Source: Hyphomonadaceae bacterium
GTDB lineage: Bacteria > Pseudomonadota > Alphaproteobacteria > Caulobacterales > Maricaulaceae
Reading direction: 5' to 3'
DNA length: 64,000 nucleotides
NCBI GenBank assembly: GCA_013001295.1
Contig: JABDMW010000022.1
Span: 94,640-158,639, forward strand
The first letter of the stretch is position 1; each line of letters begins with the position of its first letter. This document shows, one piece after another, positions 46,849 through 55,717 of the stretch. The position numbers and the translations under genes were made by a program. Below the pieces are notes generated by a model, which was not told where the DNA came from, ran no database searches, and saw only the letters and a list, made by a program, of their open reading frames with translations.

Positions 46849-47280
46849 GTATATCTCCGTATCGGTCAAACTCGGTCCATGCAGGCGCGCTGGCAACCAG
46901 ATAAGGTTGTCGCGCGGCAGGCGTTGAGGACAGGAGCGACCGTAATTGTGTTAAAATTCGCATTAAATGCATGTTAAACGTAGCAATGCGCAGCACGTAC
47001 ACAGTTCCGCATTGGCTGTTTCGGGTAATCCGGTCAGCAGATGGGCAGAAAGATGTGCTCGATTGGTACATAAAATACTCTGTTTGTTTCCCTGATATCG
47101 GGAAAACCGTAATAAAAGCTAAAATTCGCGGTAATTTTGAATCGCAAATCAGCCCTTAACGCCTTTTTGCACAGGTAATCGACGCTTGCAAAGGGTATAT
47201 GATGTAAAAACAGATAATTACGCTGCTTAGTAACCTTCTGTCAAAACTCTATGCGTGATAATGCCAACGCGGAGTTAACC
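46849..47280. promoter_or_regulatory. Long divergent region between rne and amiC
   Basis: This 432-nt stretch has no supported gene and is the longest such gap in the window. It must carry the rne leader (in enterobacteria the rne 5' UTR is the target of autoregulation) and the amiC promoter. It holds a CtrA-like TTAA-N7-TTAA site. Small frames on both strands here have no family features. AT content is higher than in the flanking genes. Confidence 0.5.
46963..46977. promoter_or_regulatory. CtrA-like site TTAA-N7-TTAA
   Basis: The sequence TTAAATGCATGTTAA matches the full CtrA recognition motif TTAA-N7-TTAA known from Caulobacter. It lies about 115 nt upstream of rne and 305 nt upstream of amiC. 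About one match per 65 kb is expected by chance, so this is suggestive only. Confidence 0.3.
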
Positions 47281-48525
47281 ATGTTTCGGTATTTTTTCAT
47301 ATGTTTTGTAGGCGTTTTCGTTGCTTTATGGGCGCAGATTGCGACTGCTGTGGATTTGACGAATGTGTCTTTTGACACGGATCAGAAACTCACGTCTCTG
47401 CGATTGGATATCACATCTCAAGATCCGCCCACGGTGTTTTTCATCGCAGAGGGCACGCCGCGGGTGGTTATCGACATTAAAAATGGTGCCTTAGACGACC
47501 AATTGTTGAAAACGTCCAAAGACAAAAAGTCGTTTGAAGGCGAGGGCGCCGTTGATAAAATCAGATTTGCGAAACGTGGCGAGAATGATTTGCGACTGGT
47601 TGCCGATCTCAACCCCAATGCTCAATACTTGTCGAATTCATTTCAAAGCGGAATCCTGCTGATCGTAATCGAAAACAGTTCTGGCATCACTTCAGGTGCA
47701 GAATCTACTGGCGAGGGCCCAAATCCACGTATCAAACCGGGCGCGAATGATTCAAATGTCGCTGTTGATGCACGACCTGTTATACCGGAGACTCGTAGCG
47801 AGGCCTATGTTGACGATATCCCGGTGCCACGGCTGAAGACAAATTCGATTGTGCGTAAATATCGCAAGCCCGTCATCGTCATCGACCCAGGCCACGGTGG
47901 GTATGATCCAGGTTCCATCGGAGTCAGAAAAGTCAAAGAAGAAGATGTCACACTGGCCGCAGCGCTGGAATTGCGCCGGCAATTGCTGGCAACAGGCCGC
48001 TACAATGTGGTTTTAACACGGCGTAAGGATGTCTATATCGCTCACGAGAAACGCGTTCTTATTGCGCGAAAAGCCGGTGCCAATCTATTTATCTCTATTC
48101 ATGCTGACTCAACGTCACGGGGATCAGCCCGAGGTGCGTCCGTCTACACGCTGGCAGATCGTGCTCAGAAGCGGTCGCAAAAGCTTATCAGTACGCAAAA
48201 CTGGATTTTGGATATTGATCTAAATGATCAATCTGAACAGGTCGGGGATATTTTGGTGGATCTGGCTCAACGGAAAACACTGACAAAATCAGCTCAATTT
48301 GCAGACATGCTGTTGCCTGAACTTAGCAAATATTCAGCACTTGTCGGGAATTCTCATCGTCGCGCCGGGTATTACGTCTTGTTGGCTCCCGATGTTCCTG
48401 CTGTCTTGCTGGAAATGGGGTTTTTATCTAATCCGCAAGATGAGCGGCTCATCAACTCTCCCGCGCACCGGAAAAATTTAATGAAAGCGGTGACGACTGC
48501 AATAAATTCGTATTTCCAGTCATAA
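47281..48525 (+). CDS. amiC: N-acetylmuramoyl-L-alanine amidase (AmiC-like)
   Basis: The enzyme cuts the bond between muramic acid and the stem peptide to split daughter cells. The 414-residue protein has a signal peptide (to about residue 23), an AMIN domain that targets peptidoglycan (about 25-130), and an Amidase_3 domain with His205 in VIDPGHGGYDPGSIG, a second ligand in ISIHADS, and the catalytic glutamate in LLEMGFLSN. GGAG sits 7 nt before the ATG at 47281. It precedes PBP1A by 95 nt, as in Caulobacter. Confidence 0.93.
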   Translation: MFRYFFICFVGVFVALWAQIATAVDLTNVSFDTDQKLTSLRLDITSQDPPTVFFIAEGTPRVVIDIKNGALDDQLLKTSKDKKSFEGEGAVDKIRFAKRGENDLRLVADLNPNAQYLSNSFQSGILLIVIENSSGITSGAESTGEGPNPRIKPGANDSNVAVDARPVIPETRSEAYVDDIPVPRLKTNSIVRKYRKPVIVIDPGHGGYDPGSIGVRKVKEEDVTLAAALELRRQLLATGRYNVVLTRRKDVYIAHEKRVLIARKAGANLFISIHADSTSRGSARGASVYTLADRAQKRSQKLISTQNWILDIDLNDQSEQVGDILVDLAQRKTLTKSAQFADMLLPELSKYSALVGNSHRRAGYYVLLAPDVPAVLLEMGFLSNPQDERLINSPAHRKNLMKAVTTAINSYFQS

Positions 48526-48620
48526 AGGAAGTTACAGGCGCATCGCTTAGGCATATAGTTTAGATATGAATCGCTCAATTGGTCACAATTGCGCCCAAAT
48601 GCACAGGTTAATGAAAGCGC

Positions 48621-51446
48621 ATGGAATCGACAGAAAATCACAATCTTGACCCTGTAAAGTTGGATACTTTGACAGACAAAAAGCCGCGCAAAAAAGGACG
48701 GTATTGGACATTTTTCAAATGGTCCGCTGGCGCCGGATTTGTATTGGGGTTGTGCGCTATTGTATTTGTGGGCGTTTTTGTTATTCGGGCCACGCGGGAT
48801 CTACCAAGTATTGAAGCTCTGCAACAATACTCGCCGGCAGTAATGTCTCGTGTGCAAGCCGGTGACGGGAAATTGATCGCTGAATACGGCATTGAAAAAC
48901 GCGTTTTCGTTCCAATTGAATCTATTCCTCTTAAAATTCAACACGCATTGGTCGCCTCGGAAGATCAGCGGTTTTATACGCATAACGGGTTTGATCCAAA
49001 AGGGTTCGCGCGAGCGATGTCCGCAAATCTGAAGCATAAATTAACAGATATTTTTACTGGTAACAGAACCCGACTGGAAGGCGGATCAACGTTAACACAA
49101 CAGGTGGCGAAACATTTTCTCGTCGGTAATGAACGAAATATTGAACGCAAAGTGCGCGAGATATTCATCGCCAAACGGATCGAAAAAGCAATCAGCAAAG
49201 ATGAAATTCTCGAATTGTACCTCAACGACGTGTTTTTTGGTCGCCGTGCTTACGGGATTGCCGGTGCGTCTCTCAATTATTTCAATAAACCATTGGATGA
49301 GCTTACGCTTGGCCAAAGCGCTTATCTTGCCGGTCTTGTTAAAGGACCCAATAATTATCAACCAGAAAATAACATGGAAAAAGCGATCGATCGTCGCAAC
49401 TATGTTCTCAATCGGATGGTGATCGACGGATACGCTTCGCAAGAAGATGTAGATGAAGCCAAAACCGAAGAACTTGTAATCGCCGACCGTTTGTTCGGGG
49501 ATGAGTATTTGGCGGCGGAGTATTTCGTTGCCGAAGTACGGAAGCAGGTCAACGAGCTTTACGGCGAAGAGCAGCTCAATAAAGGCGGCCTTTCCATCCG
49601 AACGACGCTTGATACAAAAATGCAGCTAGCGGCGCGCCGGGCATTGCGCCGCGGTCTGGAAATGTATGATCGCCGACATGGGTATCGTGGCCCCTTAGAA
49701 ACACTGGCATCCCTAGATGACTGGCAAGACAAACTGTTCGAATTTGAAGGCCCTCCTGATATCGATCCATGGCGCCTCGCTGTTGTACTTGAGGTTAAGG
49801 ATAAGCAAGCAACGCTTGGTCTTATCAATGAGACTGGTGACGATTCATTTGAAGCAGAAGAGGGAACGCTTGCGTTGGCCGACATTGATTGGGCGAAAAA
49901 AGCCCTCGCAGATGGAAAGACCGGGCCTGACCTTAAGAAGGTATCCGAGGTTATTGCAATTGGCGATATCATCCTTGTGCAGGTCAAACCCAAATCGAAG
50001 ACCGGAAATGAGTACAACTTACGCCAGGTTCCGGATGCGAATGGCGGTATTATCGCTATGGATCCGCATACGGGTCGCGTTCTAGCGATGGTTGGGGGAT
50101 ATAGCTTTTCGCAAAACCAGTTTAACCGGGCAACTCAAGCTTATCGCCAGCCCGGCTCTTCCTTCAAACCGTTCGTCTATGCGGCTGCGCTCGACAACGG
50201 GTTTACGCCCGTTAGTCAAATTTTGGATGCTCCGTTTGTTATTGAGCGAAACGATCGCGTACAGGGATGTGACGGTGAAGATGCCGGGGGATACGTCAAT
50301 CTCGGTATTGGTGATCCGGATGAGGATGGGCAAGCCCCCGTACCTGTTCCGGAGGAGATAGCCGGTCAGGAATCCCTCGACGATGACAAGCAATGTGGTC
50401 CTGTTTTTTATAAGCCCGCCAACTTTAATGCCGGGCGTTTTTACGGACTTTCAACCTTGCGTTTGGGGCTGGAGAAATCCAGGAACGCCATGACGGTTCG
50501 TCTCGCCAATGACATTGGTATGCAGCCGATTGCGGCATACGGAACAGCGTTTGGTATCTACGATGAAGTAAAACCAGAATTGGCCTGGGCATTAGGCGCG
50601 GGAGAAACAACGCTTCTGAGAATGGCATCCGCATATGCGACCGTTGTTAATGGCGGTAAGAGGGTAATACCGACAATGCTTGACCGTGTCCAAGATAATA
50701 AGGGCAAGACAATTTACATTCATGACACCCGTGAATGTCCCGAGTGTCGAATTGACGAGTGGGACTTCTCTGAGCCGCCTGAGCTGCCAGATGAGCGCGA
50801 GCAGGTCGTTAGCCCTGTGACAGCGTACCAAGTAACGTCAATGTTGGAAGGGGTTGTGTTGCGTGGCACAGGACGGTCAATTGCGTCTCTGGGGCGTCCG
50901 CTTGGCGGCAAAACTGGTACAACAAACGATTATAAAGATGCGTGGTTTATGGGCTTTTCACCGGACTTAGTCACGGGTGTATATGTGGGATATGACACGC
51001 CGCGCCCGTTAGGTACGGAAACAGGTGGATTGGCGGCCGCGCCGATATTCAAGGACTTTATGGGTGAAGTTCTGAAAGATAAGCCAAAAGTCTCATTCCG
51101 GATCCCGGAAGGCGTATTGCTGGCGCCTGTTGACCAAGTGACCGGTGAACCATCTTATATAGGCGCTCCAGGGTTTATTTATGAGGCATTCCAACCTGGA
51201 ACCGAGCCGCGCTTGGGCGGGAATAACTCGAAGATTAGTATTGGCGGCGGATTTGATGGCGGCACAGACTATGATTTTGAATTCGGTGCGAATGATAACG
51301 CGTCCCAGGACGAAGGTGAATTACGACCCGCGATAAACGATGCGACGCCGCCAAAACCAAATGAAAACATTGCCGTGCCGGTCTCAGATCCAAAAGAAAT
51401 GCCTGATCAAAAAGATGAGGTAGACCTTGACGATGGGTTGTACTAG
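48621..51446 (+). CDS. mrcA: Penicillin-binding protein 1A
   Basis: PBP1A both polymerises and cross-links peptidoglycan. The 941-residue protein has a cytoplasmic tail, one span at about residues 32-57, a GT51 transglycosylase domain with Glu114 in ASEDQRFYTHNGFD and GGSTLTQQVAK, an OB-like domain, and the transpeptidase with Ser513 in GSSFKPF, SRN, and Lys764 in KTGTTNDYKDAWF. Two features stand out: an acidic insert of about 50 residues with two cysteines before the YKPANFN block, and an acidic C-terminal tail of about 70 residues. Confidence 0.96.
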   Translation: MESTENHNLDPVKLDTLTDKKPRKKGRYWTFFKWSAGAGFVLGLCAIVFVGVFVIRATRDLPSIEALQQYSPAVMSRVQAGDGKLIAEYGIEKRVFVPIESIPLKIQHALVASEDQRFYTHNGFDPKGFARAMSANLKHKLTDIFTGNRTRLEGGSTLTQQVAKHFLVGNERNIERKVREIFIAKRIEKAISKDEILELYLNDVFFGRRAYGIAGASLNYFNKPLDELTLGQSAYLAGLVKGPNNYQPENNMEKAIDRRNYVLNRMVIDGYASQEDVDEAKTEELVIADRLFGDEYLAAEYFVAEVRKQVNELYGEEQLNKGGLSIRTTLDTKMQLAARRALRRGLEMYDRRHGYRGPLETLASLDDWQDKLFEFEGPPDIDPWRLAVVLEVKDKQATLGLINETGDDSFEAEEGTLALADIDWAKKALADGKTGPDLKKVSEVIAIGDIILVQVKPKSKTGNEYNLRQVPDANGGIIAMDPHTGRVLAMVGGYSFSQNQFNRATQAYRQPGSSFKPFVYAAALDNGFTPVSQILDAPFVIERNDRVQGCDGEDAGGYVNLGIGDPDEDGQAPVPVPEEIAGQESLDDDKQCGPVFYKPANFNAGRFYGLSTLRLGLEKSRNAMTVRLANDIGMQPIAAYGTAFGIYDEVKPELAWALGAGETTLLRMASAYATVVNGGKRVIPTMLDRVQDNKGKTIYIHDTRECPECRIDEWDFSEPPELPDEREQVVSPVTAYQVTSMLEGVVLRGTGRSIASLGRPLGGKTGTTNDYKDAWFMGFSPDLVTGVYVGYDTPRPLGTETGGLAAAPIFKDFMGEVLKDKPKVSFRIPEGVLLAPVDQVTGEPSYIGAPGFIYEAFQPGTEPRLGGNNSKISIGGGFDGGTDYDFEFGANDNASQDEGELRPAINDATPPKPNENIAVPVSDPKEMPDQKDEVDLDDGLY

Positions 51447-51487
51447 GAAACGAGCAACCACCTACCTCAATTAATTTTAGGTCATTC

Positions 51488-52604
51488 ATGAGCGCTGAGC
51501 ACGATAATCTTGCCAATGATATCAAGCAGTCGATCGAACTGCTGAGGAGGCGTCTTTGACCCGGAGGAGGCAGAAAGACGCCTGGCGGAAATAACGGCGC
51601 TGAGCGAGCGTCCTGACTTCTGGGATAACCCTCAACAAGCCCAAACTCTCATGCAGGAACGCGGGCGTTTAGAGCAATCAATCGAGCAAATCGAAACACT
51701 GGAGACAGGTGTTGTGGATGCACTGGAGCTCGTCGAGCTCGCCGAACTTGAAGGCGATAAAGAGGTGTTAGAAGAATCTCTCAACACTCTGATATCATTG
51801 AAAAAAATAGCATCAAAAGCTGAATTAGAGGCGCTGTTATCCGGAGAGGTTGACGGTAATAATTGCTATCTGGAAATACACCCGGGTGCCGGTGGAACCG
51901 AGTCCCAGGATTGGGCGTCAATGCTGTTGCGCCTTTATGTACGCTGGGCCAACGCCCACAACATGAAAGTCGACGTATTAGAGGAACAGGCCGCCGATGA
52001 GGCCGGGATAAAATCAGCGACCATTCTGATCAAAGGCGCAAATGCCTTTGGGTGGTTAAAAACGGAGTCGGGTGTGCACCGGCTTGTCCGGATTTCGCCG
52101 TTTGACTCAAATGCAAGGCGTCATACAAGCTTTGCAAGCGTCTGGGTTTATCCCGAAATCGACGACAATATCGAAATTGACATTAATGAAAGTGATTGCC
52201 GAATAGATACCTACCGCGCGTCAGGAGCCGGTGGTCAGCACGTCAATAAAACCGATAGTGCCGTACGTATTACGCATGAGCCGAGTGGAATCGTTGTCCA
52301 ATGTCAAAGTGACCGATCTCAACATAAAAACCGGGCGCAAGCCTGGGACATGCTGCGTGCGCGTCTCTATGAAAAAGAACTGCAAGAGCGGGAAGAGGCG
52401 GCCCAAGCCCAATCCGATTCCAAGTCAGAAATTGGCTGGGGCAGTCAGATCAGATCGTATGTTCTGCAACCGTATCAAATGATCAAGGATTTACGCACAG
52501 GTGTCGAAACGTCAGACGTAAATGGCGTTTTGGACGGCGATATCGACAGATTTTTAGAGGCCTCGCTCGCCGCGCAGGTTGGCGGCGATAAAGAAGCGGG
52601 CTAG
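51488..52604 (+). CDS. prfB: Peptide chain release factor 2, programmed +1 frameshift
   Basis: RF2 ends translation at UGA and UAA. The gene is read in two frames. An ATG at 51488 opens 23 codons that end at an in-frame TGA (51557-51559); a +1 shift there continues from 51558 in the frame that runs to 52604. The joined product is about 371 residues, the usual RF2 length. It holds the tripeptide SPF for stop-codon reading (RISPFDSN) and the catalytic GGQ (residues 248-250). Annotation from the ATG at 51651 alone would lose about 54 residues. It lies 41 nt after PBP1A. Confidence 0.96.
51545..51560 (+). promoter_or_regulatory. prfB programmed frameshift signal
   Basis: The sequence AGGAGG-CGT-CTT-TGA-C has an internal Shine-Dalgarno 3 nt before the CTT slip codon and the in-frame TGA, the same spacing as in E. 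coli prfB. Low RF2 slows termination at the TGA and allows a +1 slip from CTT, so RF2 controls its own synthesis. Confidence 0.95.
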
Positions 52605-52616
52605 GTCTTTAGAAAT

Positions 52617-53066
52617 TTACGCTTTTGCCGGGGAAGCTTCTTCTTTAGCGGCAGGTGCATTTTTGGGCTTTGATTTGCGTGAGCATTTTCCGTCGAAAAA
52701 CGCACCATTTTCAATTGTCAGATGATCTTGCGTGATATCCGCGAGGACATTTGCTGTTTCCGCGAGTTCCACGGTTGTCGCATTGATTTTACCAGTAACT
52801 TTGCCGCGGACACGAACCAACCCGGCCTTAATACTGCCGTTGACCGCGCCTTGTTCTCCAATCGTCAAAGTTGTTGCTTTGATATTGCCGTCAAGACGAC
52901 CTTCAATTTGTACGTCGCCATCGGTATTGATTTCGCCGGTAATGACCAAATCCTGGCTCAGAATGGAAGGGGCTTGCGCTTTTGACATCGGGCGATTGGG
53001 TTGTGATGGTTTTTTTGCGTCCGAGGTTGTTGACGCAGAAGTGGGGGAATTGGATTTACTGAACAT
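52617..53066 (-). CDS. Bactofilin (polymer-forming cytoskeletal protein)
   Basis: Bactofilins self-assemble into filaments at the inner face of the membrane and recruit cell-wall enzymes. The 149-residue protein has a disordered start, the beta-helical core from about residue 35 to 125 with repeated LVITGEINTDGDVQIEGRLDGN-type turns, and a Lys/Pro/Ala-rich end. It overlaps the M23 gene upstream by 11 nt, so the two are coupled. In Caulobacterales and Hyphomonas such bactofilins work in stalk or bud formation together with their M23 neighbour. Confidence 0.94.
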   Translation of the reverse strand: MFSKSNSPTSASTTSDAKKPSQPNRPMSKAQAPSILSQDLVITGEINTDGDVQIEGRLDGNIKATTLTIGEQGAVNGSIKAGLVRVRGKVTGKINATTVELAETANVLADITQDHLTIENGAFFDGKCSRKSKPKNAPAAKEEASPAKA

Positions 53067-54273
53067 ATTGGCCGGCTTTCAGGAACTTTTCAGGGTTGAG
53101 TGTACGTTTATCAAACATTACTTCGTAATGTAGATGAGTACTTGTACTACGTCCCGTCGATCCCATGCCAGCTATTTTTTCACCTTTTTCAATTTTTTGA
53201 CCACGCTTTACGTACGTTTTTTCTAAGTGTGCATATCGGGTTTTAAATCCATACCCATGGTCGATCTCAACAACGCGTCCATAACCGGGACGTCTCCCGG
53301 AAAACGAGATTTTTCCATCAGCGGTCGCGACGATCGGGGCCAATTTGTATGAAGCGATGTCCATGCCCGTATGCATAGTCGGACGTTTTGTGAATGGATC
53401 CTTGCGGCTTCCATATCTGCTTGTCACGTAATTCTCAGCATCGATTGGGTAGGCGAGCGGCACGGCTGCCATTACTTTATCTAACGCTTCGACCTCTGCG
53501 GACCGTGCTTTAATACTATCAAGGCGCGGCAGGAATTCGCCCGGTTTTATGGAAATACCTACGCCGTCCAAAGCCACCAGCGGGCCGCCCATACCGTCGG
53601 CTCCATTTTTCAATATTGTATCGACCGATAAACCCGTTTCACGAATGATCGATCTGTTAAATTCAATACGGTCTTGAATGGTCAACTCGCCAGAAGCCAA
53701 AATACGGTTTTGATCAATATCCAAATTGACAAGCGATGCGTCGAGCACAGTTCCAGTTTGCAAGGTCGGCGCTGGTTCAAATCCAGTCCGTGATTGACGC
53801 TCAACAATGTCGAGGACTGTCGGCGACATCAGGATCTCAGTCTGAGCATATGTTGTCGTCTCCAAGTCATCTGCAGGGGTGATAATATTGCCTTGAGTGA
53901 TCATGGTCGCAATCGTGTTGTGCTTGTCTTGGAAATCTTTTGCGGCAAGTTCGAATTGCTGTTGTTGTTGGACCAATAAGTCGCGCGCGTCCTGTTCCTG
54001 AGCGCGGGCATCGACGAGATAGCGTTCGTATTGTGCTTCTTTAACGCGCAGTTCTTGAGAGGCTGAACGCAAAGGATTATGTCCCCAAAGTACATTGAAA
54101 AGCGTGAATAAACACCACAGGCCCAGCAGGCCAGCAATTCCGACCAGCGTGAGTTGGGTTTTTGTTCCCAAAACAAAAAAGTTTACTTCGCCACCAGTAC
54201 GATGAAAGAACTGGCGTTCCGGGAACGTTTTTAACACACGTTCGCGAAAATTAGCTAATGATTGAGCTAACAT
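53056..54273 (-). CDS. M23 family peptidoglycan endopeptidase (bactofilin partner)
   Basis: The 405-residue protein has a short cytoplasmic start, one membrane span (about residues 38-62), a periplasmic coiled coil (about 70-120, with QQQQQFELAAKDFQDKH) and a C-terminal M23 domain. The zinc ligands are in TMHTGMDIA (His and Asp) and THLHYEV, with the additional catalytic histidine in RYAHLEK, so it should be active. The ATG at 54273 has GGGGA before it. Being fused in translation with the bactofilin marks it as the LmdC-type partner described in Hyphomonas. Confidence 0.92.
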   Translation of the reverse strand: MLAQSLANFRERVLKTFPERQFFHRTGGEVNFFVLGTKTQLTLVGIAGLLGLWCLFTLFNVLWGHNPLRSASQELRVKEAQYERYLVDARAQEQDARDLLVQQQQQFELAAKDFQDKHNTIATMITQGNIITPADDLETTTYAQTEILMSPTVLDIVERQSRTGFEPAPTLQTGTVLDASLVNLDIDQNRILASGELTIQDRIEFNRSIIRETGLSVDTILKNGADGMGGPLVALDGVGISIKPGEFLPRLDSIKARSAEVEALDKVMAAVPLAYPIDAENYVTSRYGSRKDPFTKRPTMHTGMDIASYKLAPIVATADGKISFSGRRPGYGRVVEIDHGYGFKTRYAHLEKTYVKRGQKIEKGEKIAGMGSTGRSTSTHLHYEVMFDKRTLNPEKFLKAGQYVQ

Positions 54274-54383
54274 GAATCCCCGATAGTTGTTTGCGTCCGG
54301 CATAGGACAAATTTTTTAACAATTTTTCAAGAAAAAAGTACATTTTATATGCAAATAGGTCAATTTCATTATTTCTGTTAATG

Positions 54384-55211
54384 CTAACAGGGTTGATGGT
54401 CGTAAAATGTGCGCGGTAATCCCGCCTTTTCACGGGCTTTTTCATTGAAGGGTGGTTTTAAGCTTCCTTTGAAATGAGTCGCCAAAAGTTCCCTAAAATA
54501 CGGGCTTTCTGAACGTTTTTCATTTTTGCAAATGTGGGAAAACCAATGGGCACCGGCCGCGACATGGGCGATTTCTTCTTCTAGGATTGTGGTTAATATA
54601 GTTGCACTTGCATCGTCGCCAAATTTTTGAAGATTTTGGATCATTTTCGGTGTCACATCCAAGCCGCGGGCCTCAAGTACCATTGGCGCGACCACCAATC
54701 TCGCCGCTAAATCGTTTTTGGTCGATAGCGCTGCGTCCCAAAGGCCATTATGTGCTGGCAAGTCGCCGTACTTGGATCCCATCTCAATTAAACGGGTATT
54801 AATCATCGCAAAGTGACGGGCTTCATCATCGCAAACGGAGACCCAATCCGTGATAAAATCTGCTCGAACTGCATCGGCTATTCGCCGATTCATTGCAAAT
54901 CGCGCCACCATATCAGCGGCCAGATTAATGGCATTAAATTCAATGTGTGCTATTGCATGCAGGAGCGCTATGCGACCTTCGACGGATCCCAGCCTGCGCC
55001 GTTTCACATCTCGTGGATTAACCAGAGCAGGTCGCAGCGGACGTCCAGGGGTGTTGGGAACGGCAATATCCACAGTTTTTTTATTAGACGAAACTGTTGT
55101 TTTTCCTGTCGCCCAAAGTCGTAAAAGTCGATGCGCAGCGCTGCATTTTAGCGATGGCGTGTCCGCTAATAATACATCGATTGCTGCTGCACGTATGGCC
55201 TGAACTGTCAT
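54384..55211 (-). CDS. DUF455 ferritin-like protein
   Basis: The 275-residue protein matches the DUF455 family (COG2833), a ferritin-like four-helix protein. The likely di-metal ligands are in HAIAHIEFNAINLAAD, DDEARHFAMI, VLEARGLDVTP and EEEIAHVAAGAHWF, which together give the repeated Glu and E-x-x-H pattern of ferritin-like di-iron sites. A MiaE-like hydroxylase role has been suggested for relatives but is not proven. It starts 3 nt before the end of bcp and should be co-transcribed with it. Confidence 0.87.
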   Translation of the reverse strand: MTVQAIRAAAIDVLLADTPSLKCSAAHRLLRLWATGKTTVSSNKKTVDIAVPNTPGRPLRPALVNPRDVKRRRLGSVEGRIALLHAIAHIEFNAINLAADMVARFAMNRRIADAVRADFITDWVSVCDDEARHFAMINTRLIEMGSKYGDLPAHNGLWDAALSTKNDLAARLVVAPMVLEARGLDVTPKMIQNLQKFGDDASATILTTILEEEIAHVAAGAHWFSHICKNEKRSESPYFRELLATHFKGSLKPPFNEKAREKAGLPRTFYDHQPC

Positions 55212-55214
55212 CAA

Positions 55215-55685
55215 TCAGACAAATTCTTTAACAGATTCCAGGACAGATTCCGCATGATCTTTCACTCGTACTTTTCTCCATATTTTCAATATCTTGCCGG
55301 AAGATCCTATCAAGAAAGTAGCGCGTTCAATTCCCATATATTTTCGGCCATACATGTTTTTCTCGACCCAGACCCCATAATTTTCGATCATGGACCCGGC
55401 TTCATCCGATGCCAGGGTTACATCGAGGTTATGTTTGGTTTTGAATTTATCGTGTTTTTGAGGTGTATCCTTAGAAACACCTATGATTTTTACATTATAT
55501 GCATCAAACTCTTCTTTCAGATGCGTAAAAGCGATAGCTTCTTTGGTACACCCGGGTGTATCATCCTTAGGATAAAAATACAGGACGACCATGTTTCCTT
55601 TCAAATCCGATAGTGAAATACGACCATTTCCGTCCGTTGGGAGTGAAAAACCGGGGGCGGGGTCGCCGACTTCAAGAACGCTCAT
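55215..55685 (-). CDS. bcp: Thiol peroxidase of the Bcp/PrxQ family
   Basis: Bcp reduces hydrogen peroxide and organic peroxides. The 156-residue protein shows FYPKDDTPGCTKEAIAFTHL, with the peroxidatic cysteine in TPGC. A second cysteine five residues later, as in E. coli Bcp (CTVQAC), is absent (CTKEAI), so it is probably a 1-Cys type that relies on an outside thiol. Length is standard. It precedes DUF455 on the same strand. Confidence 0.94.
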   Translation of the reverse strand: MSVLEVGDPAPGFSLPTDGNGRISLSDLKGNMVVLYFYPKDDTPGCTKEAIAFTHLKEEFDAYNVKIIGVSKDTPQKHDKFKTKHNLDVTLASDEAGSMIENYGVWVEKNMYGRKYMGIERATFLIGSSGKILKIWRKVRVKDHAESVLESVKEFV

Positions 55686-55717
55686 TTTATTTTCTCCAAA
55701 TCAATTTTTAGTCACGA

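Noticed and set aside
46971..47159. Small frame of 62 codons in the rne/amiC gap
   Set aside because: No ribosome binding site, no family pattern, and it sits in a likely regulatory region.
47275..47282. TTAACCAT CtrA half-site at the amiC start codon
   Set aside because: It overlaps the ribosome binding region and the start codon itself, so the match is probably chance.
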